Shown: positions 36,809-45,800 of the stretch, piece by piece | Position numbering within the stretch: the stretch's first letter is position 1 | Layout of the letters: the number at the start of each line of letters is the position of its first letter | The notes under the pieces: generated by a model | What the model was told of the DNA's origin: nothing | The model's database searches: none | What the model saw: the letters and a program-made list of their open reading frames with translations, nothing else | Translations under genes and position numbers: made by a program | From: Mesorhizobium sp. B4-1-4 | GTDB lineage: Bacteria; Pseudomonadota; Alphaproteobacteria; Rhizobiales; Rhizobiaceae | NCBI RefSeq assembly: GCF_006439395.2 | Contig: NZ_CP083950.1 | Location: forward strand, 4,453,001 to 4,517,000 | Direction: 5' to 3' | Length of the DNA stretch: 64,000 nucleotides

Positions 36809-37897
36809 CTAGGCGACGAGATCCGGCACCGGGCCGACATAGCGTGACTGCGGACGGATCAGGCGCCCGGTCGTCTGCTGCTCGCGCGCATGCGCGACCC
36901 AGCCGGCGACGCGCCCGGCGGCAAAGACATTGCTGAAGGCTCGCGGCGGGAAACCCGCCGCTTCCAGCACCAGCGCGGTGTAGAACTCGACATTGGTCTG
37001 CAGCGAGCGCTGCGGCTTGGCGATCCGAAGCACATCGAGCGCCGTTTGCTCGACAGTCTCGGCGAAGGCCAGCCGGCGGCCGGTTTCGCCCTCGCCGCCA
37101 AGCTGGCGAACGACCGCCTTCAGCACATCGGCGCGCGGGTCGCGCATGCGGTAGATGCGATGGCCGAAGCCCATGATGCGCTCGCCATGCGCGATCTCGT
37201 CGCGCAGCCAGACGGCCGCGTCGCCATGTGCCTGGATGGCATCGAGCATCTCGATCACCGGGCCGGGCGCGCCGCCATGCAGCGGCCCTTTCAGCGCGCC
37301 TAGGCCTGCCAGCACCGACGATGTCAGGCCGGCCAATGTCGAAGCGACGACGCGGGTGGCGAAGGTCGAGGCATTGAGGCCGTGGTCGCAGACGGTCACC
37401 AGATAGGTGTCGAGCGCCTTGGCAAGATCAGGCGAAGGGTCGGAACCCCTCAGCATCCGCAGCATGTCGGCGGCATGATCGGCCTTGCTGTCTGGAGTGA
37501 TCGGCTGCTCGCCGCGTCCCAGACGCAAGAGCGCCGGAGTCAGCACGGCGGGTGCCGCGATCAGCAGCAAGGCATCGGCCAGCGTCTCGCCATCCGGCAG
37601 CAGCGCCATGCCGGCACGCATGGCGCTGTAGACGTCAAGCGGGGCCAGCAAGGGCAGCGAAGGCAGGAGTCGGTCGAACACCTCGACGCGTGCCTTGCCC
37701 AATCTCGCCGCCAGATCGACGTCACCAGGCAAATCGTCGAAGAACCCGTCCAGCAGCAGACGCACGACCTGCGGATAACTCCATCGCCCGGCGAGTTCCG
37801 GCAACGAATGGCCGCGGATCGTCAGGCGGCCACCCAGACCATCCACGTCGGACAGCACGGTTTCAGCCGCCACCACATCATCGAGCCCATTCGCCAT
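36809..37897 (-). CDS. Citrate synthase/methylcitrate synthase family enzyme
   Basis: A 362-residue short citrate synthase. The catalytic His207 (LHGGAPGPVIEML) and His246 (MGFGHRIYRMRDPRA) are in place, but the third position reads NVEFYTA (Glu304) where the usual motif is NVDFYS. It condenses oxaloacetate with acetyl-CoA (or propionyl-CoA) if active. The ATG at 37897 has AAGGAG 8 bases upstream; an ATG at 37957 is rejected. It is divergent from a citrate-synthase gene fused to a DNA-binding domain, over a shared 93-base region. Confidence 0.87.
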   Translation of the reverse strand: MANGLDDVVAAETVLSDVDGLGGRLTIRGHSLPELAGRWSYPQVVRLLLDGFFDDLPGDVDLAARLGKARVEVFDRLLPSLPLLAPLDVYSAMRAGMALLPDGETLADALLLIAAPAVLTPALLRLGRGEQPITPDSKADHAADMLRMLRGSDPSPDLAKALDTYLVTVCDHGLNASTFATRVVASTLAGLTSSVLAGLGALKGPLHGGAPGPVIEMLDAIQAHGDAAVWLRDEIAHGERIMGFGHRIYRMRDPRADVLKAVVRQLGGEGETGRRLAFAETVEQTALDVLRIAKPQRSLQTNVEFYTALVLEAAGFPPRAFSNVFAAGRVAGWVAHAREQQTTGRLIRPQSRYVGPVPDLVA

Positions 37898-37952
37898 GGC
37901 CTTGTCTCCTTGAAGCTTTTCCCGATGGGAGATAAGGATGGGCGACATAAGC

Positions 37953-37964
37953 ATCAATCTTGAT
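37953..37964. promoter_or_regulatory. Dyad between divergent citrate synthase genes
   Basis: ATCAATCTTGAT, with arms ATCAA and TTGAT around TC, followed by a related ATCAATAGAATCAAC. It lies in the 93-base region between the two starts and is a plausible operator for the fused HTH protein. Confidence 0.4.
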
Positions 37965-37990
37965 CAATAGAATCAACATCATGGCTCGAT

Positions 37991-39133
37991 ATGTCCGAAT
38001 GGCTGTCGCGGGAAGAGGCGCTGGAAAGGCTTCAGGTGAGGCCGCAGACGCTCTACGCCTATGTCAGCCGCGGGCGCATCGGCATGCGCCCGGACCGCGC
38101 CGATCCGCGCCGTAGCGAATATCGCGCCGACGATATCGCGGCGCTGGCAACCCGCCGGGCGCGCGGACGCAGCCCCTCGGCCATCGCCGAAAGCGCCATC
38201 TCCTGGGGCGAGCCGTCGATCGCAACGGCGATTTCGACCATTTGGCATGGTCATCTCATCTATCGGGGCCGGGACGCCGTTGCGCTGTCCGACCATGCCA
38301 CGCTGGAAGAGACCGCCGCCCTGCTTTGGGCTCTGCCTGAACCGGTCCGTTTCGAAGCACCGGCGCAAGACGCGTCAGGCCAGCTCGGTCGAGCCCCGGC
38401 CTTTGCGCAGCTTGCCCTGCTTGCCGGCCAGGGGCGGCCTTCGCTGGGACGTAGCGCCGCCTCGCTGTGCACCGACGCCGCGCGGGCAATCGGCGTTGTG
38501 GCGGGCGCCCTCGGTGCCTCGGCGGGGCCGGATCCGGTGCATCGGCGATTGGCGCGGGGCTGGTCGGTCGATGATGGCGGCGCGGAAGCGATCCGCCGTG
38601 CCCTTGTCCTGCTCGCCGACCACGAACTCAACGCATCGACCTTTGCCACCCGCGTCGCGGCATCCACGGGAGCCTCGCCCGCCGCTTGCCTGCTAGCGGG
38701 CCTGGCGACACTGTCCGGCCCGCGCCACGGCGGCGCCGGCGAGGCGGTGATGCAACTGGCGGAAGATGCGGCACGGCACGGCGCCGATGCTGCGATCCGG
38801 CGCTGGCTCGGCCATGACCGGCCGCTGCCGGGGTTCGGCCATCAGCTCTATCCCGAGGGCGACCCTCGAGCCACGGCACTTCTGGCGGCCATCGACAACA
38901 CCGACGAGACATTGCGGTCGCTGGCAGCCGCCGCCATTGCCGCGACCGGCGCCCGACCGAACATCGATTTTGCCCTGGCCGTGCTGACGCGCGGCCTCGG
39001 CTTGCCGCGCGATGCACCGTTTCAGCTGTTCGCGCTCGCACGCAGCGTCGGCTGGGCCGCGCATATGGTCGAACAGATGGTGAGCGGCAGCATCATCCGA
39101 CCGCGCGGCCGCTATGAGGGATTGTTGCTATAA
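37991..39133 (+). CDS. Citrate synthase with fused N-terminal helix-turn-helix domain
   Basis: A 380-residue fusion. Residues 1-58 form an excisionase/MerR-like helix-turn-helix (MSEWLSREEALERLQVRPQT, then LYAYVSRGRIGMRPD). Residues 65-380 form a short citrate synthase fold with His246 (LSGPRHGGAGEAV), His284 (GFGHQLYPEGDPRA) and Asp326 (RPNIDFAL), so the catalytic triad appears intact. Its neighbour on the other strand has the Glu variant. The layout suggests a protein that both binds DNA and binds or makes citrate, perhaps repressing the divergent gene. This type is found in rhizobia; its role is not established. Confidence 0.88.
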   Translation: MSEWLSREEALERLQVRPQTLYAYVSRGRIGMRPDRADPRRSEYRADDIAALATRRARGRSPSAIAESAISWGEPSIATAISTIWHGHLIYRGRDAVALSDHATLEETAALLWALPEPVRFEAPAQDASGQLGRAPAFAQLALLAGQGRPSLGRSAASLCTDAARAIGVVAGALGASAGPDPVHRRLARGWSVDDGGAEAIRRALVLLADHELNASTFATRVAASTGASPAACLLAGLATLSGPRHGGAGEAVMQLAEDAARHGADAAIRRWLGHDRPLPGFGHQLYPEGDPRATALLAAIDNTDETLRSLAAAAIAATGARPNIDFALAVLTRGLGLPRDAPFQLFALARSVGWAAHMVEQMVSGSIIRPRGRYEGLLL

Positions 39134-39142
39134 GCGCGTGGC

Positions 39143-39751
39143 TTATGACATCGTGTCGAGCTTGCGCTGCATGGCCGCGATCTGGTCCTTCAGCTGCTGC
39201 AAATCGTCGGGCTTTTCCGGCGCTTCCTTCCTGGCCGGTTCGGCGGGGGCCGCGGCCGGTGCCGAGCCCGCGGGTGGAAATGGCGTGAACAGCCGCATTG
39301 CGTTCTGGAACATTTCCATGTTGCGGCGCGTCTGTTCCTCCAGCGCCTTCATCGGCGTCGCCATCTTCATCACGTCCAAGGGCGACTTGCCGATGGCGCC
39401 CTTCATCTGCTCGCGGAACCGCTCCTGCTCCTTGGAGAAGGCGATCATCGACTGTTCGAGGAAGCTCGGCACGATCATCTGCATCTGGTCGCCGTAGAAC
39501 GCGATCAGTTGGCGCAGGAAGGGGATCGGCAGCATGTTCTGCCCCTCCTTGTTCTCCAGCTCGAAAATGATCTGGGTCAGCACCGGGTGCGTGATGTCGT
39601 CGCCGGTCTTGGCGTCCTGGACGGTGAACTCCTCGCCCTTCTTGACCATCTCGGCCAGATCCTCGAGCGTCACATAGGTGCTCGTGCCCGTATTGTAGAG
39701 GCGGCGATTGGCGTATTTCTTGATAATGATCGGATCGTCTTTTGCGGCCAT
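39143..39751 (-). CDS. phaR: Polyhydroxyalkanoate synthesis repressor PhaR
   Basis: A 202-residue regulator with the PHB/PHA accumulation regulator DNA-binding domain at the N-terminus (IIIKKYANRRLYNTGTSTYV, then TLEDLAEMVKKGEEFTVQD) and a C-terminal phasin-like helical region. PhaR represses phasin and PHB genes and is titrated by nascent granules. The ATG at 39751 has GGGGAGG six bases before it; an ATG at 39757 abuts that sequence. It is divergent from phaA over 295 bases that hold TGC-rich dyads. Confidence 0.95.
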   Translation of the reverse strand: MAAKDDPIIIKKYANRRLYNTGTSTYVTLEDLAEMVKKGEEFTVQDAKTGDDITHPVLTQIIFELENKEGQNMLPIPFLRQLIAFYGDQMQMIVPSFLEQSMIAFSKEQERFREQMKGAIGKSPLDVMKMATPMKALEEQTRRNMEMFQNAMRLFTPFPPAGSAPAAAPAEPARKEAPEKPDDLQQLKDQIAAMQRKLDTMS

Positions 39752-39893
39752 CTGCATCCTCCCCAGACACCGGCGCGCCTGAGTAAGCAGCCGGTAACGA
39801 TTGCGCCCTTTTTGAGGATATGCGCAAAAGCCTCATAATTCCAAGCGGTTTGTGCAGTGCGGGATCACATAATGCTGCATAGCGGGCAAAATA

Positions 39894-39905
39894 TGCTGCG
39901 CAGCA
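39894..39905. promoter_or_regulatory. TGCTGCGCAGCA palindrome upstream of phaA, candidate PhaR operator
   Basis: A perfect 12-bp palindrome. Related half-sites (TGCAGTGC at 39852, TGCTGCAT at 39873) lie just upstream in the phaR-phaA intergenic region. PhaR is established to bind TGC-rich dyads; occupancy here is inferred. Confidence 0.5.
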
Positions 39906-40046
39906 ACGGACCAACGACCGCCGCGGCGACGCGCGCTCTGCTTGCGACGCATGCGCGCCATGCCGATTTCCGGTTTGACTTGAGGTTGGGAAAGGGCAAG
40001 AAAAGTCCTCAACGACAGAACATCAGCTTGAGGTCTGGAGAACAAA

Positions 40047-41225
40047 ATGTCCGATTCCATCGTCATTGCCAGCGCCGCGCGCACGGCCGTCGGTTCCTTC
40101 AACGGCGCTTTCGCCGCCACGCCCGCCCATGAACTGGGCGCCATCGTCATCAAGGAATTGCTGTCGCGTGCCGGCGTCGAAGCGGCCGAGGTCGACGAGG
40201 TCATCCTCGGACAGGTACTGACCGCCGCTCAGGGGCAGAACCCGGCCCGGCAGGCCTCGATCATCGCCGGCCTGCCGAAGGAGACCACCGCCTGGGGCCT
40301 CAACCAGGTGTGCGGCTCGGGCCTGCGCGCCATTGCGCTCGGCATGCAGCAGATCGCCACCGGCGACGCCAAGGTGATCATTGCCGGCGGCCAGGAATCG
40401 ATGTCGCTGTCGCCGCACGCCGAGCACCTGCGCGCCGGCGTCAAGATGGGCGACTACAAGATGATCGACACCATGATCAAGGACGGGCTGTGGGATGCCT
40501 TCAACGGCTACCACATGGGCAACACCGCCGAAAACGTCGCCCGCCAGTTCCAGATCACCCGCGATGATCAGGACCAGTTTGCGCTGGCCTCGCAGAACAA
40601 GGCCGAGGCCGCGCAGAAGGCCGGCAAGTTCAAGGACGAGATCGTCGCCTTCACCATCAAGGGCAGGAAGGGCGACACCGTCGTCGACCAGGACGAATAC
40701 ATTCGCCACGGCGCGACGCTCGACGCCATGACCAAGCTGAAGCCGGCCTTCGACAAGGACGGCACCGTGACCGCCGCCAACGCATCCGGCATCAATGACG
40801 GTGCGGCCGGCGCGCTGCTGATGAGCGAAGCGGAAGCCGTCAAGCGCGGCATCACTCCGCTGGCGCGCATCGCGTCCTGGGCAACCGCTGGCGTCGATCC
40901 GGCAATCATGGGCACCGGACCCATCCCCGCCTCGCGCAAGGCCCTGGAAAAGGCCGGCTGGTCGGTTGGTGATCTTGACCTTGTCGAGGCCAATGAGGCT
41001 TTCGCGGCGCAGGCCTGCGCCGTCAACAAGGACATGGGCTGGGATCCCTCGATCGTCAACGTCAATGGCGGCGCTATCGCCATCGGCCATCCGATCGGCG
41101 CCTCGGGCGCCCGCATCTTCAACACCCTGGTTTACGAGATGCGCCGCAGAGGCGCCAAGAAGGGTCTTGCCACCCTGTGCATCGGCGGCGGCATGGGCGT
41201 CGCCATGTGCTTGGAAGCGCTCTGA
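40047..41225 (+). CDS. phaA: Acetyl-CoA acetyltransferase (beta-ketothiolase)
   Basis: A 392-residue biosynthetic thiolase that condenses two acetyl-CoA to acetoacetyl-CoA for poly-3-hydroxybutyrate. The acyl-enzyme Cys89 (LNQVCGSGLRA), the GHPIGASGAR histidine and the second active-site Cys378 (LCIGGGMG) are intact. GGTCTGGAG lies upstream of the ATG. It is followed by phaB on the same strand, with a palindromic repeat between the two. Confidence 0.96.
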   Translation: MSDSIVIASAARTAVGSFNGAFAATPAHELGAIVIKELLSRAGVEAAEVDEVILGQVLTAAQGQNPARQASIIAGLPKETTAWGLNQVCGSGLRAIALGMQQIATGDAKVIIAGGQESMSLSPHAEHLRAGVKMGDYKMIDTMIKDGLWDAFNGYHMGNTAENVARQFQITRDDQDQFALASQNKAEAAQKAGKFKDEIVAFTIKGRKGDTVVDQDEYIRHGATLDAMTKLKPAFDKDGTVTAANASGINDGAAGALLMSEAEAVKRGITPLARIASWATAGVDPAIMGTGPIPASRKALEKAGWSVGDLDLVEANEAFAAQACAVNKDMGWDPSIVNVNGGAIAIGHPIGASGARIFNTLVYEMRRRGAKKGLATLCIGGGMGVAMCLEAL

Positions 41226-41256
41226 CAAATCAACGAACGGGCGGCGTCAATGCACG

Positions 41257-41352
41257 TCGCCCAAAAGTGCGCAGCGGTTTTGGGAGGCCGACATGCATCA
41301 AGAAAAAGAGCTAAGCGCAGCGCCTGAATTTACGTCAGGCGACGCGCTTTAG
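41257..41352 (+). repeat. Family B repeat with terminal hairpin, between phaA and phaB
   Basis: It begins GTCGCCCAAAAGTGCGCAGC, contains GGCCGACATGCAT, and ends in a hairpin with arms AAGCGCAGCGCCTGA and TCAGGCGACGCGCTT (one bulge). It aligns with 49917-50014. Within the phaAB transcript it would form a stable stem, possibly limiting read-through or stabilising the upstream message. Confidence 0.75.
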
Positions 41353-41417
41353 CCGCCCGTTCCATATCCAGTGCCTGCCAAGCCCGCCAACAGGGCGATA
41401 TCCAAAAGGGGAAAAGC

Positions 41418-42143
41418 ATGACCAAGGTTGCAATCGTCACGGGTGGGTCGCGCGGCATCGGTGCGGCGATCTCGATCGCTTTGAAGACCGCCGGCTATTC
41501 GGTCGCCGCGAACTACGCCGGCAACGACGACGCGGCGGCGAAATTCAAGGCCGAGACCGGCATCCCGGTCTACAAATGGTCGGTTGCCGACTATGACGGT
41601 TGCGCCGCCGGCATCAAAAAAGTCGAGGCCGACCTCGGCCCGGTCTCGGTGCTGGTCAACAATGCCGGCATCACCCGCGACGCCATGTTCCACAAGATTA
41701 CGCGTGAGCAGTGGAAAGAGGTGATCGACACCAATTTGTCTGGTGTCTTCAACATGACGCACCCGCTGTGGGGCGGCATGCGCGACCGCAAGTTCGGCCG
41801 CGTCATCACCATCTCCTCGATCAACGGCCAGAAGGGCCAGGCCGGTCAGGTCAATTATTCCGCCGCCAAGGCCGGCGATATTGGTTTCTCCAAGGCGCTG
41901 GCGCAGGAAGGGGCTCGCGCTGGCATCACCGTCAACGTCATCTGCCCCGGCTACATCGCCACCGAAATGGTCAAGGCGATCGACGAGAAGGTGCTCAACG
42001 AGCGCATCCTGCCGCAGATCCCCGTCGGCCGCCTCGGCGAACCGGAAGAGATCGCGCGCTGCGTCGTCTTCCTCGCTTCGGAAGAGGCCGGTTTCATCAC
42101 CGGCTCGACCCTCACCGCAAACGGCGGCCAGTATTTCGTCTGA
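41418..42143 (+). CDS. phaB: Acetoacetyl-CoA reductase
   Basis: A 241-residue NADPH-dependent SDR that reduces acetoacetyl-CoA to (R)-3-hydroxybutyryl-CoA for PHB. It has TGGSRGIGAAI (9-19), NNAGITRDAMF, the catalytic Ser in ISSINGQKGQAGQ, and Tyr/Lys in NYSAAKAG. It completes the phaA-phaB pair. No phaC synthase gene is in the window. Confidence 0.95.
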   Translation: MTKVAIVTGGSRGIGAAISIALKTAGYSVAANYAGNDDAAAKFKAETGIPVYKWSVADYDGCAAGIKKVEADLGPVSVLVNNAGITRDAMFHKITREQWKEVIDTNLSGVFNMTHPLWGGMRDRKFGRVITISSINGQKGQAGQVNYSAAKAGDIGFSKALAQEGARAGITVNVICPGYIATEMVKAIDEKVLNERILPQIPVGRLGEPEEIARCVVFLASEEAGFITGSTLTANGGQYFV

Positions 42144-42848
42144 CACGTCGCCGAGGCCAACGGCCTCGCACTGGCGACAAACGGATCGGGAAAACGGTCC
42201 GTTTGCGAATTGACGCTGAGGCCTGTCTTCGCCGCAGCGCAATCCCCAATCCGCAAGGTTAATGGCGGCGGGACCCTCGGTGCGAAACCGGTGGCCAAAC
42301 CTGTGGATTCCCGGTGCATAAGCTGTTCACAACACCGATATTGGCGGAACAAAAAGGGAAAATACCGCTGGCGCCGGTTTGTCGCCGATTCGTTCCGGGT
42401 TTGAGCGGAAGTTAATGTTAATAGGGCCGGAATCGCCTGCGGTTCCTTAATGCCAGATTCAGAAAGATTAACAATTTCACAATGTTGAGCGAAGCGTGTC
42501 GCACCGCTTTCTTCGTTTCCTGGCAAAGGTTAACGGCAAAGCTCGCCTTGCATAAAATGGGCCAGTTCGACGATTCAGCATGTGGTGAGACTCATGGTCA
42601 CAAAATCCATATGTAGCCGTGAACAAAAGCTGAATCTGGAAGAGTCAGCGATTCGTCGCTGATTCGTTCCAGACTCGTTCCATCCGTTAATCAGCGACCG
42701 ACCGGGAGTTTCACACAGACACCTTCGAGCCGCCGGCGGAACATTCCGCTTTCGCTTCGCGCTCGAAATCCCTATGTGTCGCCTGTCATACGCGCCGTCC
42801 GGGGCACGTCCCGACAATGAGAGGCCAGAAAGCCCTATTTCCGAGCCG
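42144..42848. other. Long intergenic region upstream of the helicase gene, hairpins and a possible SOS box
   Basis: 705 bases without a supported gene. It holds CGAGGCC-AAC-GGCCTCG (42150-42166), CAAACGGA/TCCGTTTG (42178-42206), TCAGCGA-TTCG-TCGCTGA (42645-42662, a very stable tetraloop type) and GCGGAA-CA-TTCCGC (42736-42749). At 42666-42680 it has GTTC-N7-GTTC, the alphaproteobacterial LexA-box pattern. The first two hairpins follow phaB and may end its transcript. A small RNA or long leader is possible but not shown. Confidence 0.45.
42666..42680 (+). promoter_or_regulatory. Candidate LexA (SOS) box, GTTC-N7-GTTC
   Basis: GTTCCAGACTCGTTC matches the direct-repeat consensus used by LexA in alphaproteobacteria. 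It lies 169 bases upstream of the helicase ATG. With eight fixed bases, one or two chance matches are expected per window. Confidence 0.3.
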
Positions 42849-45800
42849 ATGAACATCCAGCCGAAACACACCCAGCCGCTGATCCTGTCGGGCCGCGACG
42901 TGACCGCCGTGCTTGGGCCGACCAACACCGGCAAGACCCATCTCGCCATCGAGCGCATGGTGGCGCACGAAACCGGCGTCATCGGCCTGCCGCTCAGGCT
43001 GCTGGCGCGCGAGGTCTACAGCCGCGTCTGCGAAAAAGTTGGCGCCCACAAGGTCGCGCTGGTCACCGGCGAGGAGAAGATCCAGCCGCCAGGCGCCAAA
43101 TACTCGGTCTGCACCGTCGAAGCCATGCCACGCGAGACCGACGCCGCCTTCGTCGCCATCGACGAGGTGCAGCTCGCGGGCGACCTCGAGCGCGGCCACA
43201 TCTTCACCGACCGCATCCTGCATCTGCGCGGCCGCCAGGAAACGCTGCTCCTCGGCGCGGCCACGATGCACGGCATCCTCCAGCGCCTGCTGAAGGGCGT
43301 CTCGGTGGTGACACGCCCACGGCTGTCGCATCTGGCCTATGCTGGGTCCAAGAAGCTGACCCGCCTGCCCCGGCGCACTGCAATCGTCGCCTTCTCCGCC
43401 GACGAGGTCTATGCCATCGCCGAGCTGATCCGGCGCCAGCAGGGCGGTGCGGCCGTTGTGCTCGGAGCGCTCTCGCCCCGTACCCGCAACGCCCAGGTGG
43501 CGCTGTTCCAGTCCGGCGATGTCGACTATCTCGTCGCCACCGATGCCATCGGCATGGGCCTCAACCTCGATCTCGACCACGTCGCCTTCGCCCAGAACCG
43601 CAAATTCGACGGCTACCAGTATCGCAACCTGACGGCGGCCGAACTCGGCCAGATCGCCGGGCGCGCCGGCCGGCATCTGCGCGACGGCACTTTTGGCGTC
43701 ACCGGCCAGGTCGATCCGCTTGACGAGGAGCTGGTCAACAAGATCGAGAGTCATGACTTCGATCCGGTGAAGGTGCTGCAGTGGCGCACCGCGCATTTCG
43801 ACTTTGCCAGCCTCGATGCGCTGAAGCGCTCGATCGAGACCAACGCGCCGGTCGAAGGCCTGACGCGCGCGCTGCCGGCGGTGGATGCCCAGGCGCTCGA
43901 ATATCTGTCGCGCGACGGGGACATCCGCGCGCTAGCCACAGACGCCAAACGCGTGGCGCTGCTGTGGGAGGCCTGCGCGCTTCCCGATTACCGAAAGATC
44001 GCCCCGGCCCAGCATGCCGACCTCATTGCGTCGATCTACATGGACCTCGCCCGGCATGGCCATGTCGACGAGAATTACATGGCCGAGCAGGTGCGCCGCG
44101 CCGACACCACCGAGGGCGACATCGACACGCTGTCGCACCGCATTGCCCAGATCCGCACCTGGACATTCGTGTCGAACCGGCCCGGCTGGCTGGCCGATCA
44201 GGCACACTGGCAGGAAAAGACGCGTGAAATCGAAGACAGATTGTCGGATGCGCTGCATGAGCGGTTGACGAAACGCTTCGTAGACCGCAGGACTTCCGTC
44301 CTCATGCGGCGCCTTAGAGAAAATACCATGCCTGAAGCCGAAATTAGTCCTACCGGAACCGTCCTCGTCGAAGGCCACCATGTCGGTGAATTGCAAGGGT
44401 TCCGCTTCACCGCCGACCAGAGCGCCGGCGGCGAAGACGCCAAGGCCGTGCGCACGGCCGCCCAGAAGGCGCTGGCCGCCGAGTTCGAGGCGCGTGCCGA
44501 ACGCTTCGGCGCCTGCGCCAATGGCGACCTCGCGCTTGGCTCGGACGGCATGCTGCGCTGGATCGGCGCGCCGATCGGCACACTGGTCTCCGGCGAGGAT
44601 GCGCTGAAGCCGCGCCTCGTGCTTTTGGCCGACGAACAGCTGACCGGGCCGGCGCGCGACAAGGTCGCGGCGCGTGCCGAACGTTTCGTCAATTTCCAGA
44701 TCGAGTCGCTGTTGAAGCCGCTGGTCGATCTGAAGAATGCCGACCAGATTTCCGGCATCGGCCGCGGCATTGCCTTCCAGCTGGTCGAGAATTTCGGCCT
44801 CATCAACCGCCGCGACATCGCCGAGGAGATGAAGTCCCTCGACCAGGAGGGCCGAGCCGCCCTTCGCCGGTTGGGCGTGCGCTTCGGCGCCTACCATGTC
44901 TTCGTCCCGGCGCTGATCAAGCCGGCACCCGCCGGGCTGGTGACGCTGCTGTGGGCGCTGAAGAATGACGGCAAGGACAAGCCCGGCTTTGGCGACGTCG
45001 TCCACGCGCTGGCGTCGGGCCGCACCTCGGTGGTCATCGACCCGGCCTTCGACAAGGCCTTCTACAAGCTCGCCGGCTACCGCAATCTCGGCCGCCGCGC
45101 CGTACGCATCGACATATTGGAGCGGCTGGCCGACCTGATCCGCCCGGCGACCAACTGGAAGCCTGGCCTCGGCCAGCGTCCGGATGGGGCCTATGACGGC
45201 CAGTCCTTCATGGTGACACCGCCAATGATGTCGATCCTCGGCGCCACCGCCGACGACATGGAAGAGATCCTGAAGGGTTTGGGCTATCGTGCCGAGCCGA
45301 AGCCGGCGGCGGAAGTCAAGGCACGGATCGAGGCACAGGACAATGCAGCGCGGGAAGCCGCAGCCGCCAAGCTCGCGGCGGAGGAAGCCGCCCGCGCAAA
45401 GGCGGCGGAAGACGCGGCTATAGATGTTGCAGCGGAAGCGTCCGTCGAAGGTTCGGAACCTGCGTCTGATATGGCCATCGCTGTGGGTCCGGCATCCGAA
45501 ACCCCTGCCGCCGATACCGTCGAGGCCGAACCCGCCGCGGAAGAGCCCGTGGCCGCACCAGTTGAGGCAACGCACGAAGAAGCTCCGACAGCCGAGGCCG
45601 TGGTTGAGTTGCCTGCCGAGCCCGCACAGGCAGAATCTGCGGAGATCGTAGAAAACCAGCCTGTTGCCGCCGCCGAAAGCGCCGACGCCCTTACCTCCCC
45701 CTCGATGGGGGAGGTCGCGGCGCGAAGCGACGCGGGCGGGGGTGACAGCGCCGACGATGCCGGCAGTGCTGAAAGCGCTGGCGCTGTCCCCACCCCGGCG

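Noticed and set aside
42300..42340. TGTGGATTC and TTCACAA resembling DnaA boxes, possible origin
   Set aside because: Only partial matches, no cluster, no AT-rich unwinding region, and the neighbourhood is not that of a rhizobial oriC.
42210..42404. Short open frame downstream of phaB
   Set aside because: Basic, low-complexity product crossing hairpins; no ribosome-binding site.
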